Below are positions 8,844-16,971 of a stretch of 64,000 nt of DNA, one piece after another. The stretch is from contig NZ_CP108109.1 in NCBI RefSeq assembly GCF_036199905.1, forward strand, positions 5,641,501 through 5,705,500, read 5' to 3'. The position numbers and the translations under genes were made by a program. Positions within the stretch are counted from its first letter, which is position 1. Every line of letters starts with the position of its first letter. Origin of the DNA: Streptomyces sp. NBC_00223 (lineage in GTDB: Bacteria; Actinomycetota; Actinomycetes; Streptomycetales; Streptomycetaceae). The notes beneath the pieces are model-generated. The model ran no database searches. It saw only the letters and a program-made list of their open reading frames with translations, and was not told the DNA's origin.

Positions 8844-9398
8844 TCACGCCTCGAAGGTCGCCGCCAGCGCCTCGGCCAGCCCCGGCACCAGCTCCGACCC
8901 GGTGAGCACCTCGGTCGGCGAGTCCTTGGACCGCAGCCGCAGCGCCGACTCGCGCGCGCCGTCCCGCAGGACCCCGACCGTCATCCGTACCTCCTGCCGC
9001 TCGGGGTGCGCGGCGACCCATGCGGCGAGCGCGGCGTCGTCCAGGTCCTCGGGGATCGCGGCCTCCGCGGACGGCGGCAGCATCAGCCGCTCCACGGTGA
9101 GCGCGCAGCCCGCGATCACCTCGGGCCAGGCGATGGTGGCCAGGAACTCGTCCAGCTGCTGCCCGGCCGGCAACTCGTCCTGCTCGATGGGGGTCAGGCC
9201 CCCGGCGGTCTCCTCACCGAGCCCCAGCTGCTCGGCCAGGCCGGGCTCCTGGGACCGCAGTTGAACGGTGTCGACGAGGGCGAAGAGCCGCGCGGGCTGG
9301 TCCCAGCCGAGGCCCGAGGCATAGGTGTCGATCTCCAGCACGGCACGGGTCAGCGGATTCCCCGCGAGCGGTGCACCATCGGTCGCAATGTTGGACAT
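8844..9398 (-). CDS. PPA1309 family protein
   Basis: This 184-residue soluble protein matches the actinobacterial PPA1309 family, recognisable by NPLTRAVLEIDTYASGLGWDQ near the N-terminus, LFALVDT, and PEDLDDAALAAWVAAHPERQ in the middle. The start is the ATG at 9398. It is divergently placed from the UPF0182 gene, a pairing found across actinobacteria, which hints at a joint role. The biochemical function is unknown. The 3' end lies 63 bases from the protease gene in convergent orientation. Confidence 0.9.
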   Translation of the reverse strand: MSNIATDGAPLAGNPLTRAVLEIDTYASGLGWDQPARLFALVDTVQLRSQEPGLAEQLGLGEETAGGLTPIEQDELPAGQQLDEFLATIAWPEVIAGCALTVERLMLPPSAEAAIPEDLDDAALAAWVAAHPERQEVRMTVGVLRDGARESALRLRSKDSPTEVLTGSELVPGLAEALAATFEA

Positions 9399-9531
9399 GG
9401 TCAGTATCCTGCCTCTTCCCCGCCCGGAATCGGGAACCGGCCAAAGCGTGAGTAAGTTGCACCTGTGGGGGGTCCGACCCGGGACACCCGCGAAACACTG
9501 ACATTTCGAGGTGCGCACCTTGGTATTCCAG

Positions 9532-12438
9532 ATGCCGGACCGCGGCGGAGGGCCGTCGGGAGCCCGGATCAGAATGGGCCGTCCGTCCCGGCGGACCCGA
9601 ACCCTGCTCATCACGATCGGCGTGCTCGCCGTCCTGATGATCGCGTTCGTGATGTTCGCCGGGTTCTGGACGGATTTGCTCTGGTATCGGTCGGTTCACT
9701 ACTCGTCGGTCTTCACCACCACGCTGTGGACCAAGGTCGGCCTCTTCTGCGTCTTCGGCCTGTTGATGGCCCTCGCGGTCGGGGTGAACATCTACCTGGC
9801 GCACCGGCTGCGTCCGCCGCTGAGCGCGATGTCGACGGAGCAGCAGAGCCTCGACCGGTACCGGATGGGGATCGCGCCGTACAAGAAGTGGGTGCTGCTC
9901 GGGATCTGCGCGGTGGTCGGGCTCATCGCCGGCGGATCGGCCTCGGGTCAATGGCGGCTGTGGCTGCTCACCACCAACGCCACGCCCTTCCACGTCAAGG
10001 ACCCGCAGTTCCACAAGGACGTGTCCTTCTACGCCTTCGACCTGCCCTGGTACCGCTTCCTGCTGAGCTTCGGCTTCGCCACCGTGGTGCTCTCGCTGAT
10101 CGCCGCCGCGCTGGTGCACTACCTGTACGGCGGGCTGCGGATCACCTCGCCCGGCGGCCGGGCCACCGCGGCGGCCACCGGCCATCTGTCGGTGCTGCTG
10201 GGCCTGTTCGTGTCGCTCAAGGCGGTCGCGTACTGGCTGGACCGTTACGGTCTCGCGGTCAAGTCCAGCGGCTTCAAGGCCACCGAGAACTGGACGGGTC
10301 TGCGGTACGTCGACGCCAACGCGTATCTGCCTGCCAAAACGATCCTGTTCTGCATCGCGGTCATCTGCGCGCTGCTGTTCTTCGCGACGCTGTGGCGGCG
10401 TACGTGGTCGCTGCCGACCATCGGCTTCGGGCTGATGGTGCTCTCGGCGATCCTCATCGGCGGGCTCTACCCGGCGATCGTGCAGAAGTTCCAGGTGCAG
10501 CCGAACGAGGCGGCCAAGGAGGCGCCGTACATCCAGCGGAACATCGACGCGACACGGGCGGCGTACGGCATCGCGGACAGCGAGGTCTCGGAGTACGCGG
10601 GGACGAGCACGGAGTCCAATGCCAAGCTGCTCGCCGACACCGCCACCGCGGCCTCCATACGTGTCCTGGACCCGAACGTGGTCTCGCCGACCTTCCAGCA
10701 GATGCAGCAGTCCCGCAGCTACTACTCCTTCCCCTCCACGCTCGACGTCGACCGGTACACGATCGACGGCAAGGAGCAGGACACCGTGGTGGGGCTGCGC
10801 GAGCTGAACATCAAGGGCATCCCCGAGAACAACTGGATCAACGACCACTTCAAGTACACCCACGGCTACGGGCTCATCGCCGCCAAGGGCACCACGGCGA
10901 CCGACACCGACCCCAAGGGCCAGCCGGTCTACACCGAGAAGAACCTGCCGACCGTCGGTGACATCGGCGACTACCGGCAGGAGATCTACTTCGGCGAGCA
11001 GACCAAGCAGTACTCGATCGTCGGCGGCCCCACCAAGGAGCTGGACTACGCCGACAAGACCGGGGAGAAGTCGTCCTCGTACCAGGGCAAGGGCGGGGTC
11101 AGCCTGAGCAACCCGGTGACCCGGGCCGCGTACGCGGTGTCCTTCGGGGAGCCGCAGATCCTCTACTCCGGGGCGATCGGCGACGGTTCGAAGATCCTCT
11201 ACAACCGCACCCCCAAGGAGCGGGTGGAGGCGGTCGCGCCCTGGCTGACCATCGACGGCGACCCGTACCCGGCGGTGGTGGACGGCCATGTGCAGTGGAT
11301 CGTGGACGCGTACACGACCACCAACGGCTATCCGTACGCCTCCAGCACGACGCTCGGTGACACCACCGCGGACTCGCTGACCGACGACCAGCGTTCGGTG
11401 GTCGCGCAGCAGAACCGGGTCAACTACATCCGCAACTCGGTCAAGGCGACCGTGGACGCGTACGACGGCACGGTCACGCTCTACCAGTGGGACACCCAGG
11501 ACCCGGTGCTCAAGACCTGGATGAAGGCGTTCCCGCACACCGTGCAGCCCAAGAGCGCGATCTCGAAGGACCTGATGACGCACCTGCGGTATCCGCAGGA
11601 CCTGTTCAAGGTCCAGCGGCAGCTGCTCACCAAGTACCACGTCACCAAGGCCGCGCAGTTCTACAGCGGCAGCGAGGTGTGGCAGGTGCCGGACGACCCG
11701 GCGTCGAAGTCGGGCAAGGCGGTGCCGCCGTACTACCTGAGCATGCAGATGCCCGACCAGAACAGCCAGGAGTTCTCGCTCACCACGACCTTCACGCCCA
11801 CCAAACGTGACAACCTCTCGGCCTTCATGGCGGTGGACGCGAACGCGACGAGTCCGGACTACGGCAAGATGCGGCTGCTCAAACTGCCGCCCGACGCCCA
11901 GGTCGACGGACCGCAGCAGGTGCAGAGCAAGTTCAACTCCTATCCGGGCTTCGCCACCGACCTCAACCTGTTGAAGAAGGGCGACTCCACGGTCGAGTAC
12001 GGCAACCTGCTCACCTTCCCGCTGGACGGCGGTCTGCTGTACGTGGAGCCGGTGTACGTGCGCGGCGCGGACACCAACTACCCGCTGCTGCGCAAGGTGC
12101 TGGTGAACTTCGGCGGCACGATGGCCTTCCGGGACACCCTCGGGGAGGCGCTGTCCGAGGTCTTCGGCGGGGAGGCGGCGCCACCGCCGGCCGACGGCGG
12201 GACCGGAACCGGGACCGGTGGCGGTACGACGACCGAGCCGCCGCCGACGACGGGCACCACGGACAACCCGACGCTCGACAAGGCCCTCGCGAACGCGCAG
12301 AAGGCCCTCGACGACGGGCAGACCGCGCTCAAGAACGGCGACTGGAAGGCGTACGGCGAGGCGCAGGACCGGCTGGCCGCCGCGCTCCAGCAGGCGCAGG
12401 ACGCCGAGAAGGGGAAGAAGGGGGCGAAGACCGGGTGA
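9532..12438 (+). CDS. UPF0182 family large membrane protein
   Basis: This protein of about 968 residues has a membrane domain in the first ~330 residues with about seven hydrophobic segments (for example TLLITIGVLAVLMIAFVMF). A large extracytoplasmic domain follows, then an acidic Gly/Thr/Pro linker and an Ala/Gln/Lys-rich coil at the end (residues ~895-968). It is conserved across actinobacteria and its function is unknown. I placed the start at ATG 9532, where the conserved MPDRGGGP begins. However, GAGGTG at 9508-9513 is better spaced for an in-frame TTG at 9520, and GTG 9511 is also in frame. It is divergent from the PPA1309 gene. Confidence 0.92.
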   Translation: MPDRGGGPSGARIRMGRPSRRTRTLLITIGVLAVLMIAFVMFAGFWTDLLWYRSVHYSSVFTTTLWTKVGLFCVFGLLMALAVGVNIYLAHRLRPPLSAMSTEQQSLDRYRMGIAPYKKWVLLGICAVVGLIAGGSASGQWRLWLLTTNATPFHVKDPQFHKDVSFYAFDLPWYRFLLSFGFATVVLSLIAAALVHYLYGGLRITSPGGRATAAATGHLSVLLGLFVSLKAVAYWLDRYGLAVKSSGFKATENWTGLRYVDANAYLPAKTILFCIAVICALLFFATLWRRTWSLPTIGFGLMVLSAILIGGLYPAIVQKFQVQPNEAAKEAPYIQRNIDATRAAYGIADSEVSEYAGTSTESNAKLLADTATAASIRVLDPNVVSPTFQQMQQSRSYYSFPSTLDVDRYTIDGKEQDTVVGLRELNIKGIPENNWINDHFKYTHGYGLIAAKGTTATDTDPKGQPVYTEKNLPTVGDIGDYRQEIYFGEQTKQYSIVGGPTKELDYADKTGEKSSSYQGKGGVSLSNPVTRAAYAVSFGEPQILYSGAIGDGSKILYNRTPKERVEAVAPWLTIDGDPYPAVVDGHVQWIVDAYTTTNGYPYASSTTLGDTTADSLTDDQRSVVAQQNRVNYIRNSVKATVDAYDGTVTLYQWDTQDPVLKTWMKAFPHTVQPKSAISKDLMTHLRYPQDLFKVQRQLLTKYHVTKAAQFYSGSEVWQVPDDPASKSGKAVPPYYLSMQMPDQNSQEFSLTTTFTPTKRDNLSAFMAVDANATSPDYGKMRLLKLPPDAQVDGPQQVQSKFNSYPGFATDLNLLKKGDSTVEYGNLLTFPLDGGLLYVEPVYVRGADTNYPLLRKVLVNFGGTMAFRDTLGEALSEVFGGEAAPPPADGGTGTGTGGGTTTEPPPTTGTTDNPTLDKALANAQKALDDGQTALKNGDWKAYGEAQDRLAAALQQAQDAEKGKKGAKTG

Positions 12439-12458
12439 TCGAGGGCTGATCGGGCGAC

Positions 12459-12499
12459 ACCCCGCGTCGTGGTACGGTTAAGACACAACGACGCGGGGT
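12459..12499. repeat. 12-base inverted repeat spanning tRNA promoter and tRNA 5' end
   Basis: ACCCCGCGTCGT at 12459-12470 is perfectly complementary to ACGACGCGGGGT at 12488-12499. The second arm includes the first eight bases of the tRNA. The 17-base spacer contains TACGGT (12473-12478), a good -10 element. The left arm would therefore sit in the -35 area and not be transcribed, unless a transcript reads through from the UPF0182 gene. The other copy of the tRNA at 15532 lacks the left arm. Confidence 0.75.
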
Positions 12500-12566
12500 G
12501 GAGCAGCTCGGTAGCTCGCTGGGCTCATAACCCAGAGGTCGCAGGTTCAAATCCTGTCCCCGCTAC
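12484..12566. repeat. 83-base direct repeat, copy 1 (tRNA-fMet plus flanks)
   Basis: This segment is identical to 15524-15606. It includes eight bases before the tRNA (CACAACGA) and one base after it. The two copies are 3,040 bases apart in direct orientation and frame the Sel1-repeat gene and the degenerate repeat array. Confidence 0.93.
12492..12565 (+). tRNA. Initiator tRNA-fMet (CAT)
   Basis: This 74-base gene folds as a tRNA with anticodon CAT in the loop CTCATAA. Initiator hallmarks are present: three G-C pairs closing the anticodon stem (GGG/CCC) and no Watson-Crick pair at 1-72 (C1 faces T72). The T-arm GCAGG-TTCAAAT-CCTGT is intact. The CCA end is not encoded here, since the gene is followed by CTCG. 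A strong hairpin terminator follows at 12572. An identical copy lies at 15532. Confidence 0.96.
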
Positions 12567-12571
12567 TCGAT

Positions 12572-12607
12572 GAAGAGGCTCGAAGTCAAGTGACTTCGGG
12601 CCTCTTC
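12572..12607 (+). terminator. Hairpin terminator after tRNA-fMet copy 1
   Basis: GAAGAGGC-T-CGAAGTCA pairs with TGACTTCG-G-GCCTCTTC around an AG loop. This gives a 17-pair stem with one G-T pair. No long T run follows, which is common in Streptomyces. Confidence 0.85.
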
Positions 12608-12732
12608 ACTCGTTTGAGGTACCCCCGGTTTGAGGCGTTTGGGTGACGCCTTATCGGGAAGTCGACAAAACGCTGTAGTGACCAATCGGGTTGCGGTATA
12701 CCAGGTGTACGCCGGTAGCGGGTGGTGCGACG

Positions 12733-14625
12733 ATGGTGCTCATGGGGGATGGTGCAAGACTGCTGAATACTCGTCAGATCCATGGACAAGGTGGGCCGAC
12801 GGGGGAGTCGGCCGCGCGTGCGGACGCCTCCGGGGCCGCGGCCGTCAGCGTGGCGGCGTTGCTGCCCGGGCCGCGGGCCGGACACGGGGACTCCGCCGAA
12901 CCGGTCGCCGTACCGGCGCTGCTCACCGAGCTGCCCGACGAGGACACCCTCGCGCTGCGCGAGGAAGCGGAGATCGAGGCGCGGCACCGCCGGGCCGCCG
13001 AGCAGGGCGACCCGGGGGCGATGAGCGCGCTCGGCACGCTGCTGCTGCGGCGCGGGGACCTCGACGGCGCGGAGCCGTTTCTGCGGCAGGCCGTGCAGCA
13101 CGGGGACCGGGCCGCCGCGAACAATCTGGCGCTGCTGCTCCACCAGCGCGGGTACGCCGACGAGGCGGCCGGCTGGTGGCGGATCGCGGCCGTCGCCGGG
13201 TCCGCGCCCGCCGCGCACGCGCTCGGCCGGCACTTCCGGGAGCGCGGTGACGAGCCCGGCGCCGAATACTGGCTGCGGCAGGCCGCCGAGTCCGGGCACA
13301 CGCTGGGCGCCTACGCGCTGGCCGACCTGCTCGACCACCGGCGGGACGTCGGGGCCGAGCGGTGGTTCCGCGCCGCCGCCGAACACGGGCACCGAGAGGC
13401 GTCGTACCGGCTGGCCCGGATCTGCGCGGGGCGCGGCGAGGACCACGAGGCCGAGCAGTGGTACCGGCAGGCCGCGGCCCGCCGCCACCGCCGGGCCGCG
13501 CTGCGCCTCGGCACGCTGCTCGAGGAGCGCGGCGAGACCAAGGAGGCCGGGCACTGGTATCTGACGGCCGCGCGGGACGGCGAGGCGCGGGCCGCCTGCG
13601 CGCTGGCCTTTCTGCTGCGGGACGCCGGTGACATCGACCAGGCCGCCACGTGGTGGCGGCGGGCCGCCCAGGCCGGCGACGGCAACGCCGCCAACGCGCT
13701 CGGCGCGCTGCACGCCCAGGAGGGCGAGACGCAGACGGCCGAGCGCTGGTACCGCACGGCCATGGAGGCCGGGGACGTCAACGGGGCGTACAACCTCGGG
13801 CTGCTCTGCGCCGGCCAGGGGCGTACGCCGCAGGCCGAGCAGTGGTACCGCAAGGCCGCGTACGCCGGGCACCGCGAGGCCGCGAACGCGGTCGCCGTCC
13901 TGCTGCTCCAGCGGGGGGACGCGGCGGGCGCGGAGCCCTGGTTCTCCAAGGCGGCCGAGGCAGGCAGCATCGACGCGGCCTTCAATCTCGGCATCCTGTA
14001 CGCCGGGCGCGGCGACGCGGACATCGCGCGGCGGTGGTACGAGCGGGCCGCCGCGGCCGGGCACTCGGAGGCGGCGCTCCAGGTGGCGATCGCCCTCCAG
14101 CAGGAGGGGGACGTGCACGGCGCCGAGCGGCACCTGCGGTGCGCCGCGGGCGGCGGCAGCCCCGAGGCGGCCTTCCGGCTCGGGGCGCTGCTGGACCGGC
14201 GGGACCGGGAGGACGGCGAGGCCGTCTGCGACGAGGCGGAGGAGTGGTACGAGCGGGCCGCCCACCAGGGGCACCGGCGGGCGCAGGTGCGGCTCGGTAT
14301 GTGCGCGGCCAAGCGGGGGGACGTCGTGGACGCGGCGCACTGGTACCGGCTGGCCGCGGAGGCGGGGTCGCGGAACGGGGCGTTCAACCTCGGGCTGCTG
14401 CTCGCGCGCGAGGGCAGTGAGCCGGAGGCCGCGCTGTGGTGGACGCGGGCCGCTGACGCGGGGCACGGGCGGGCGGCGCTGCGGATGGCGTTGCTGTCGG
14501 CCCGGCGGGGTGATCTGCCGTCGGCGCAGTCGTGGTGTGCGCGGGCCATCTCGTGCGGGCCCGCGGAGGTCGCGGAGCGGGCCGCGCGGCTTACGGCGGC
14601 GGTCTCCCACGAGCTCACTGCGTGA
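12733..14625 (+). CDS. Sel1/TPR repeat protein
   Basis: This protein of about 630 residues begins with an 80-residue unstructured segment. It then consists almost entirely of some 14 Sel1-like tetratricopeptide units of ~36 residues, with recurring A-x-x-x-G-x-x-x-A-x-x-x-L and AE-x-WY-x-x-AA patterns (for example AEQWYRKAAYAGHREAANAV). Such repeats form a helical scaffold that binds other proteins, often in signalling or cell-envelope regulation. The ATG at 12733 fits better than an upstream TTG at 12691, although no strong ribosome site is visible. The gene stands alone between two tRNA-fMet genes. The partner is unknown. Confidence 0.88.
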   Translation: MVLMGDGARLLNTRQIHGQGGPTGESAARADASGAAAVSVAALLPGPRAGHGDSAEPVAVPALLTELPDEDTLALREEAEIEARHRRAAEQGDPGAMSALGTLLLRRGDLDGAEPFLRQAVQHGDRAAANNLALLLHQRGYADEAAGWWRIAAVAGSAPAAHALGRHFRERGDEPGAEYWLRQAAESGHTLGAYALADLLDHRRDVGAERWFRAAAEHGHREASYRLARICAGRGEDHEAEQWYRQAAARRHRRAALRLGTLLEERGETKEAGHWYLTAARDGEARAACALAFLLRDAGDIDQAATWWRRAAQAGDGNAANALGALHAQEGETQTAERWYRTAMEAGDVNGAYNLGLLCAGQGRTPQAEQWYRKAAYAGHREAANAVAVLLLQRGDAAGAEPWFSKAAEAGSIDAAFNLGILYAGRGDADIARRWYERAAAAGHSEAALQVAIALQQEGDVHGAERHLRCAAGGGSPEAAFRLGALLDRRDREDGEAVCDEAEEWYERAAHQGHRRAQVRLGMCAAKRGDVVDAAHWYRLAAEAGSRNGAFNLGLLLAREGSEPEAALWWTRAADAGHGRAALRMALLSARRGDLPSAQSWCARAISCGPAEVAERAARLTAAVSHELTA

Positions 14626-14802
14626 GGCGTTGGGTTTACGGCTGACGTTCCCTGAGGCCCCGCTGCGCGCGGCTCGCCTTGACGTCGGGCCCGCGTCCCG
14701 CCGCGACGGAGGGTTTCCGGAACGTTGCCCCGGGCCCGTCCTGACACGCGCCAGCCGTGCGCCGGACGCGGTTTGGCACCGCCGGTCCGCGTCGTCCCGC
14801 GT

Positions 14803-14825
14803 CCCGCCGCGGCGGCGGGTTTTTT
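14803..14825 (+). terminator. Intrinsic terminator in first array unit
   Basis: CCCGCCG (14803-14809), a CGG loop and CGGCGGG (14813-14819) are followed by six T residues (14820-14825). This is the best T-tailed terminator in the window. It lies about 180 bases after the Sel1-repeat gene and probably ends its transcript. Confidence 0.8.
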
Positions 14826-15488
14826 CTGGGGGCGTTGGCCCCCTCGGCCTGTTTGACGTGCGTCGGCCGTTCAGGCGCTGCGCGCTGCGCCGTGCCGGGG
14901 CCGACATGTCCGCCTGGCGGCGTGGGTGCGCTCAGTTTGGCACCGCCGGTCCGCGTCGTCCCGCGTCTCGCCGTCGCGGCGGGATTTGGTTGGGGGGTGC
15001 TGCCCCGGCCCGTTTTGGCAGGCGCCAGAGGTCCGCGCTGGGCGCGGCACGTCTCGCCTGGCGGCGGGGCCGGGGGCGGTTTGGCACGCCGGTCCGCGTC
15101 GTTTCGCGTCCCACCGTCGCGGCGGGATTTGGTTCGGGCGTCGGCCCGGGTCTGTTTTGACGCGCGCCCGCCTGACAGCGGGCGTTCCGTGAGGCGGCGC
15201 CGCGCGGCTCGCCTGGCGGCGGGGCCGGGGCGGTTTGGCACCGCCGGACTGCTTCGTTCCGCGTCTCGCCGTCGCGGCGGGATTTGGTTGGGGCGTTGCC
15301 CTCGGCCCGTTTTGGCAGGCGCCAGCCGTCCGCGCTGGGCGCGGCACGTCTCGCGTCACGGCGGGCGTTCCGTGAGGCTGCGCGGCTCGCCCGGCGGCGG
15401 GGCCGCTCGGTTTGGCGCCGCCGGGGTGCGGCGTTTCGCGTCCCGCCGTTGCAGCGGGGGATTGTGGGGGGCCCGCGCTGGAAGCGAT

Positions 15489-15517
15489 TTGGTGGGGGGT
15501 GGGGGGTGGGATACAGT
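15489..15517 (+). promoter_or_regulatory. Promoter of tRNA-fMet copy 2
   Basis: TTGGTG (15489-15494) and TACAGT (15512-15517) are separated by 17 bases, a standard housekeeping-sigma layout. The -10 element ends 14 bases before the tRNA. The spacer is a run of G and T (GGGGGTGGGGGGTGGG), an unusual composition. Confidence 0.7.
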
Positions 15518-15523
15518 GGGGAT

Positions 15524-15606
15524 CACAACGACGCGGGGTGGAGCAGCTCGGTAGCTCGCTGGGCTCATAACCCAGAGGTCGCAGGTTCAAATCCTGTCCC
15601 CGCTAC
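15524..15606. repeat. 83-base direct repeat, copy 2
   Basis: This segment is identical to 12484-12566 and contains the second tRNA-fMet. Identity stops abruptly on both sides, so the repeat unit is essentially the tRNA plus eight leader bases. Confidence 0.93.
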
Positions 15607-15608
15607 CA
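15532..15608 (+). tRNA. Initiator tRNA-fMet (CAT), copy 2, CCA encoded
   Basis: The sequence is identical to the gene at 12492, with the same CAT anticodon, GGG/CCC anticodon stem and C1-T72 mismatch. Unlike copy 1, the next three bases are CCA (15606-15608), so the mature 3' end appears to be encoded. Two initiator tRNA genes would raise initiator supply. It has its own promoter and terminator. Confidence 0.95.
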
Positions 15609-15621
15609 CGTAAAACGGAGT

Positions 15622-15660
15622 AAGGCCCGGAAGCGCACGCTTCCGGGCCTTCTTCTTGTT
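15622..15660 (+). terminator. Terminator after tRNA-fMet copy 2
   Basis: AAGGCCCGGAAGCG (15622-15635) pairs perfectly with CGCTTCCGGGCCTT (15638-15651) around a two-base CA. The T-rich CTTCTTGTT follows. Confidence 0.9.
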
Positions 15661-15756
15661 CCGGCAAAGATCGGGCGAAGATCGGGCGATGCCCGCCGCC
15701 CGCCGCCGGCCCCCGCGCGATCCTGAGAAAAGGAAGATCGGCGAGGGGAGACCGGC

Positions 15757-16971
15757 TTGCTGCGCGGACGGCGAAATCGGCAGACCACGGCACGCTGGAC
15801 CGAATGGTGTGCCGCCGCGTACGAAGGCAACCGCCGGGAGGACGCCCTCACCCTGCTCGCCAGGCTCCGCGCGGCCCGCGACGCCGGACCCCCGTACGAA
15901 CGGGCCGCCGCCCTGGCAGCCCTGGGACGCGCCCCCGCCCCGCTGCTGCTGCTCCTGGACCGCCACGCCCGGCAGCCGGGCGCCTCACCCGCTCCGGCGC
16001 GCGGCAGGCAGCGCGACCCCCTGCGGCTGCTCCTCGCCTCCCTCGACCCCGACGGCCGGGTCCGCGAAGCCGCCGTCGAGGGCCTGGCCGCCCGCCCCGG
16101 GCCGCTCGCCGCCGCCGCGCTGGCGCTGCGTACCGTCGACCGGGTGCACCCGGTCCGCGTCAAGGCCGCCGCCGCGCTGCTGGCCCGCCGCGCCCCGGAC
16201 GAGGCGGCCGTCGCCGTCGGCGTACTGCTCCGGCTCACCGGCCGCAGCCGGGCCGGTGGCCTGCTCGCCTCGTACCGGGCCGTACTGGGCGCGCCCCCGT
16301 ACCGCCGCACCGTACGGGCGCTGGCTGCCGCCGACGATCCGGCCACCCGCCGCTTCGGGGTCCAACTCGCCCTGGACCTGGGCGTGTACGCCCCCGGTGA
16401 TCTGCTGCGGGCCGCGCTGTGCGACCGCGACCAGGTATGCCGGCGGCTATGCGCGGAACGGCTGCTCGAACTGGACCCGGGCCAGGCGGCCGGACTGCTG
16501 CGGGCGCGCGGCGCGGGCATACGGGAGCTGGCGGTCTCGGCCCTGCCCAGGGATGTGCCCGCCACCCGGCTGGTCGGCCCGCTCGCCGACCGGGCCAGGA
16601 TGGTACGGGCGCAGGCCCGTTGGAAGCTGTACGAGCGGGCCGAGCCGCCCGCCGAGGTCTACCGCAGGCAGATACGCAAGGGCCGGGCCGTACCGCCCCG
16701 ATTACTGGCCGGGCTGGCGGTGGGGCTGGGGGAGTGCGGTGACGCGGCCGATACGGCGCTGCTGGCCCGGCTGCTGCGCGATCCGTGTACGGAGGTGCGC
16801 CGGGCGGCCGCCCGCGCGGTGGGCCGGCTGGCGCGGCCGGAGGAACTGGCCGCGCTGCTCGGCCCGTTGGCGGGCGACCCGGACCGGGGCGTGGCCCGTG
16901 AGGTGATCGAGGCACTGTCCCGGGCGCGGGGGCCGCGGGACTACGTACAGTCCGGGCACAGACCGCGGTAG
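15757..16971 (+). CDS. HEAT-repeat protein with a TTA codon
   Basis: This 404-residue all-helical protein has repeated HEAT-like units, for example DPDGRVREAAVEGLAA and DPCTEVRRAAARAVGRLARPEELAALL. The units resemble PBS-lyase-type repeats and suggest a protein-binding scaffold. The TTG start is set by GAGGGGAG at 15743-15750, six bases upstream. Codon 316 (16702-16704) is TTA, which in Streptomyces needs the bldA tRNA and usually marks genes expressed late or linked to development. The last 31 bases overlap the end of the Fur-type gene on the other strand. The function is unknown. Confidence 0.85.
   Translation: MLRGRRNRQTTARWTEWCAAAYEGNRREDALTLLARLRAARDAGPPYERAAALAALGRAPAPLLLLLDRHARQPGASPAPARGRQRDPLRLLLASLDPDGRVREAAVEGLAARPGPLAAAALALRTVDRVHPVRVKAAAALLARRAPDEAAVAVGVLLRLTGRSRAGGLLASYRAVLGAPPYRRTVRALAAADDPATRRFGVQLALDLGVYAPGDLLRAALCDRDQVCRRLCAERLLELDPGQAAGLLRARGAGIRELAVSALPRDVPATRLVGPLADRARMVRAQARWKLYERAEPPAEVYRRQIRKGRAVPPRLLAGLAVGLGECGDAADTALLARLLRDPCTEVRRAAARAVGRLARPEELAALLGPLAGDPDRGVAREVIEALSRARGPRDYVQSGHRPR

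Larger units (their letters stand above)
14771..15523. repeat. Degenerate tandem repeat array (five units, ~145-177 bases)
   Basis: Units start at 14771, 14935, 15079, 15233 and 15410, each opening with GTTTGGC(A/G)C(C)GCCGG. They continue with a CGTCnCGCGTC segment and a CCGTCGCGGCGGG-type hairpin followed by a T-rich ATTTGG. A less conserved tail includes recurring GGCGTTCCGTGAGGC and TTTTGGCAGGCGCCAG. A weaker half-unit begins near 14641. The first unit has a full intrinsic-terminator form at 14803-14825. No coding sequence is supported across 14626-15531; codon periodicity is absent and no ribosome sites are seen. Confidence 0.8.

Noticed and set aside
9214..11640. Long minus-strand frame of 808 codons opposite the UPF0182 gene
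   Set aside because: It is a GC-bias shadow: it lacks recognisable motifs, is rich in Arg/His/Gly/Val, and lies fully under a well supported gene. The same reasoning removes the other long antisense frames, for example 2098-2964 and 52969-55077.
14636..15590. Frames across the degenerate repeat array
   Set aside because: They encode only Arg/Pro/Ala-rich repeats that follow the DNA repeat, have no ribosome sites, and differ in every frame.
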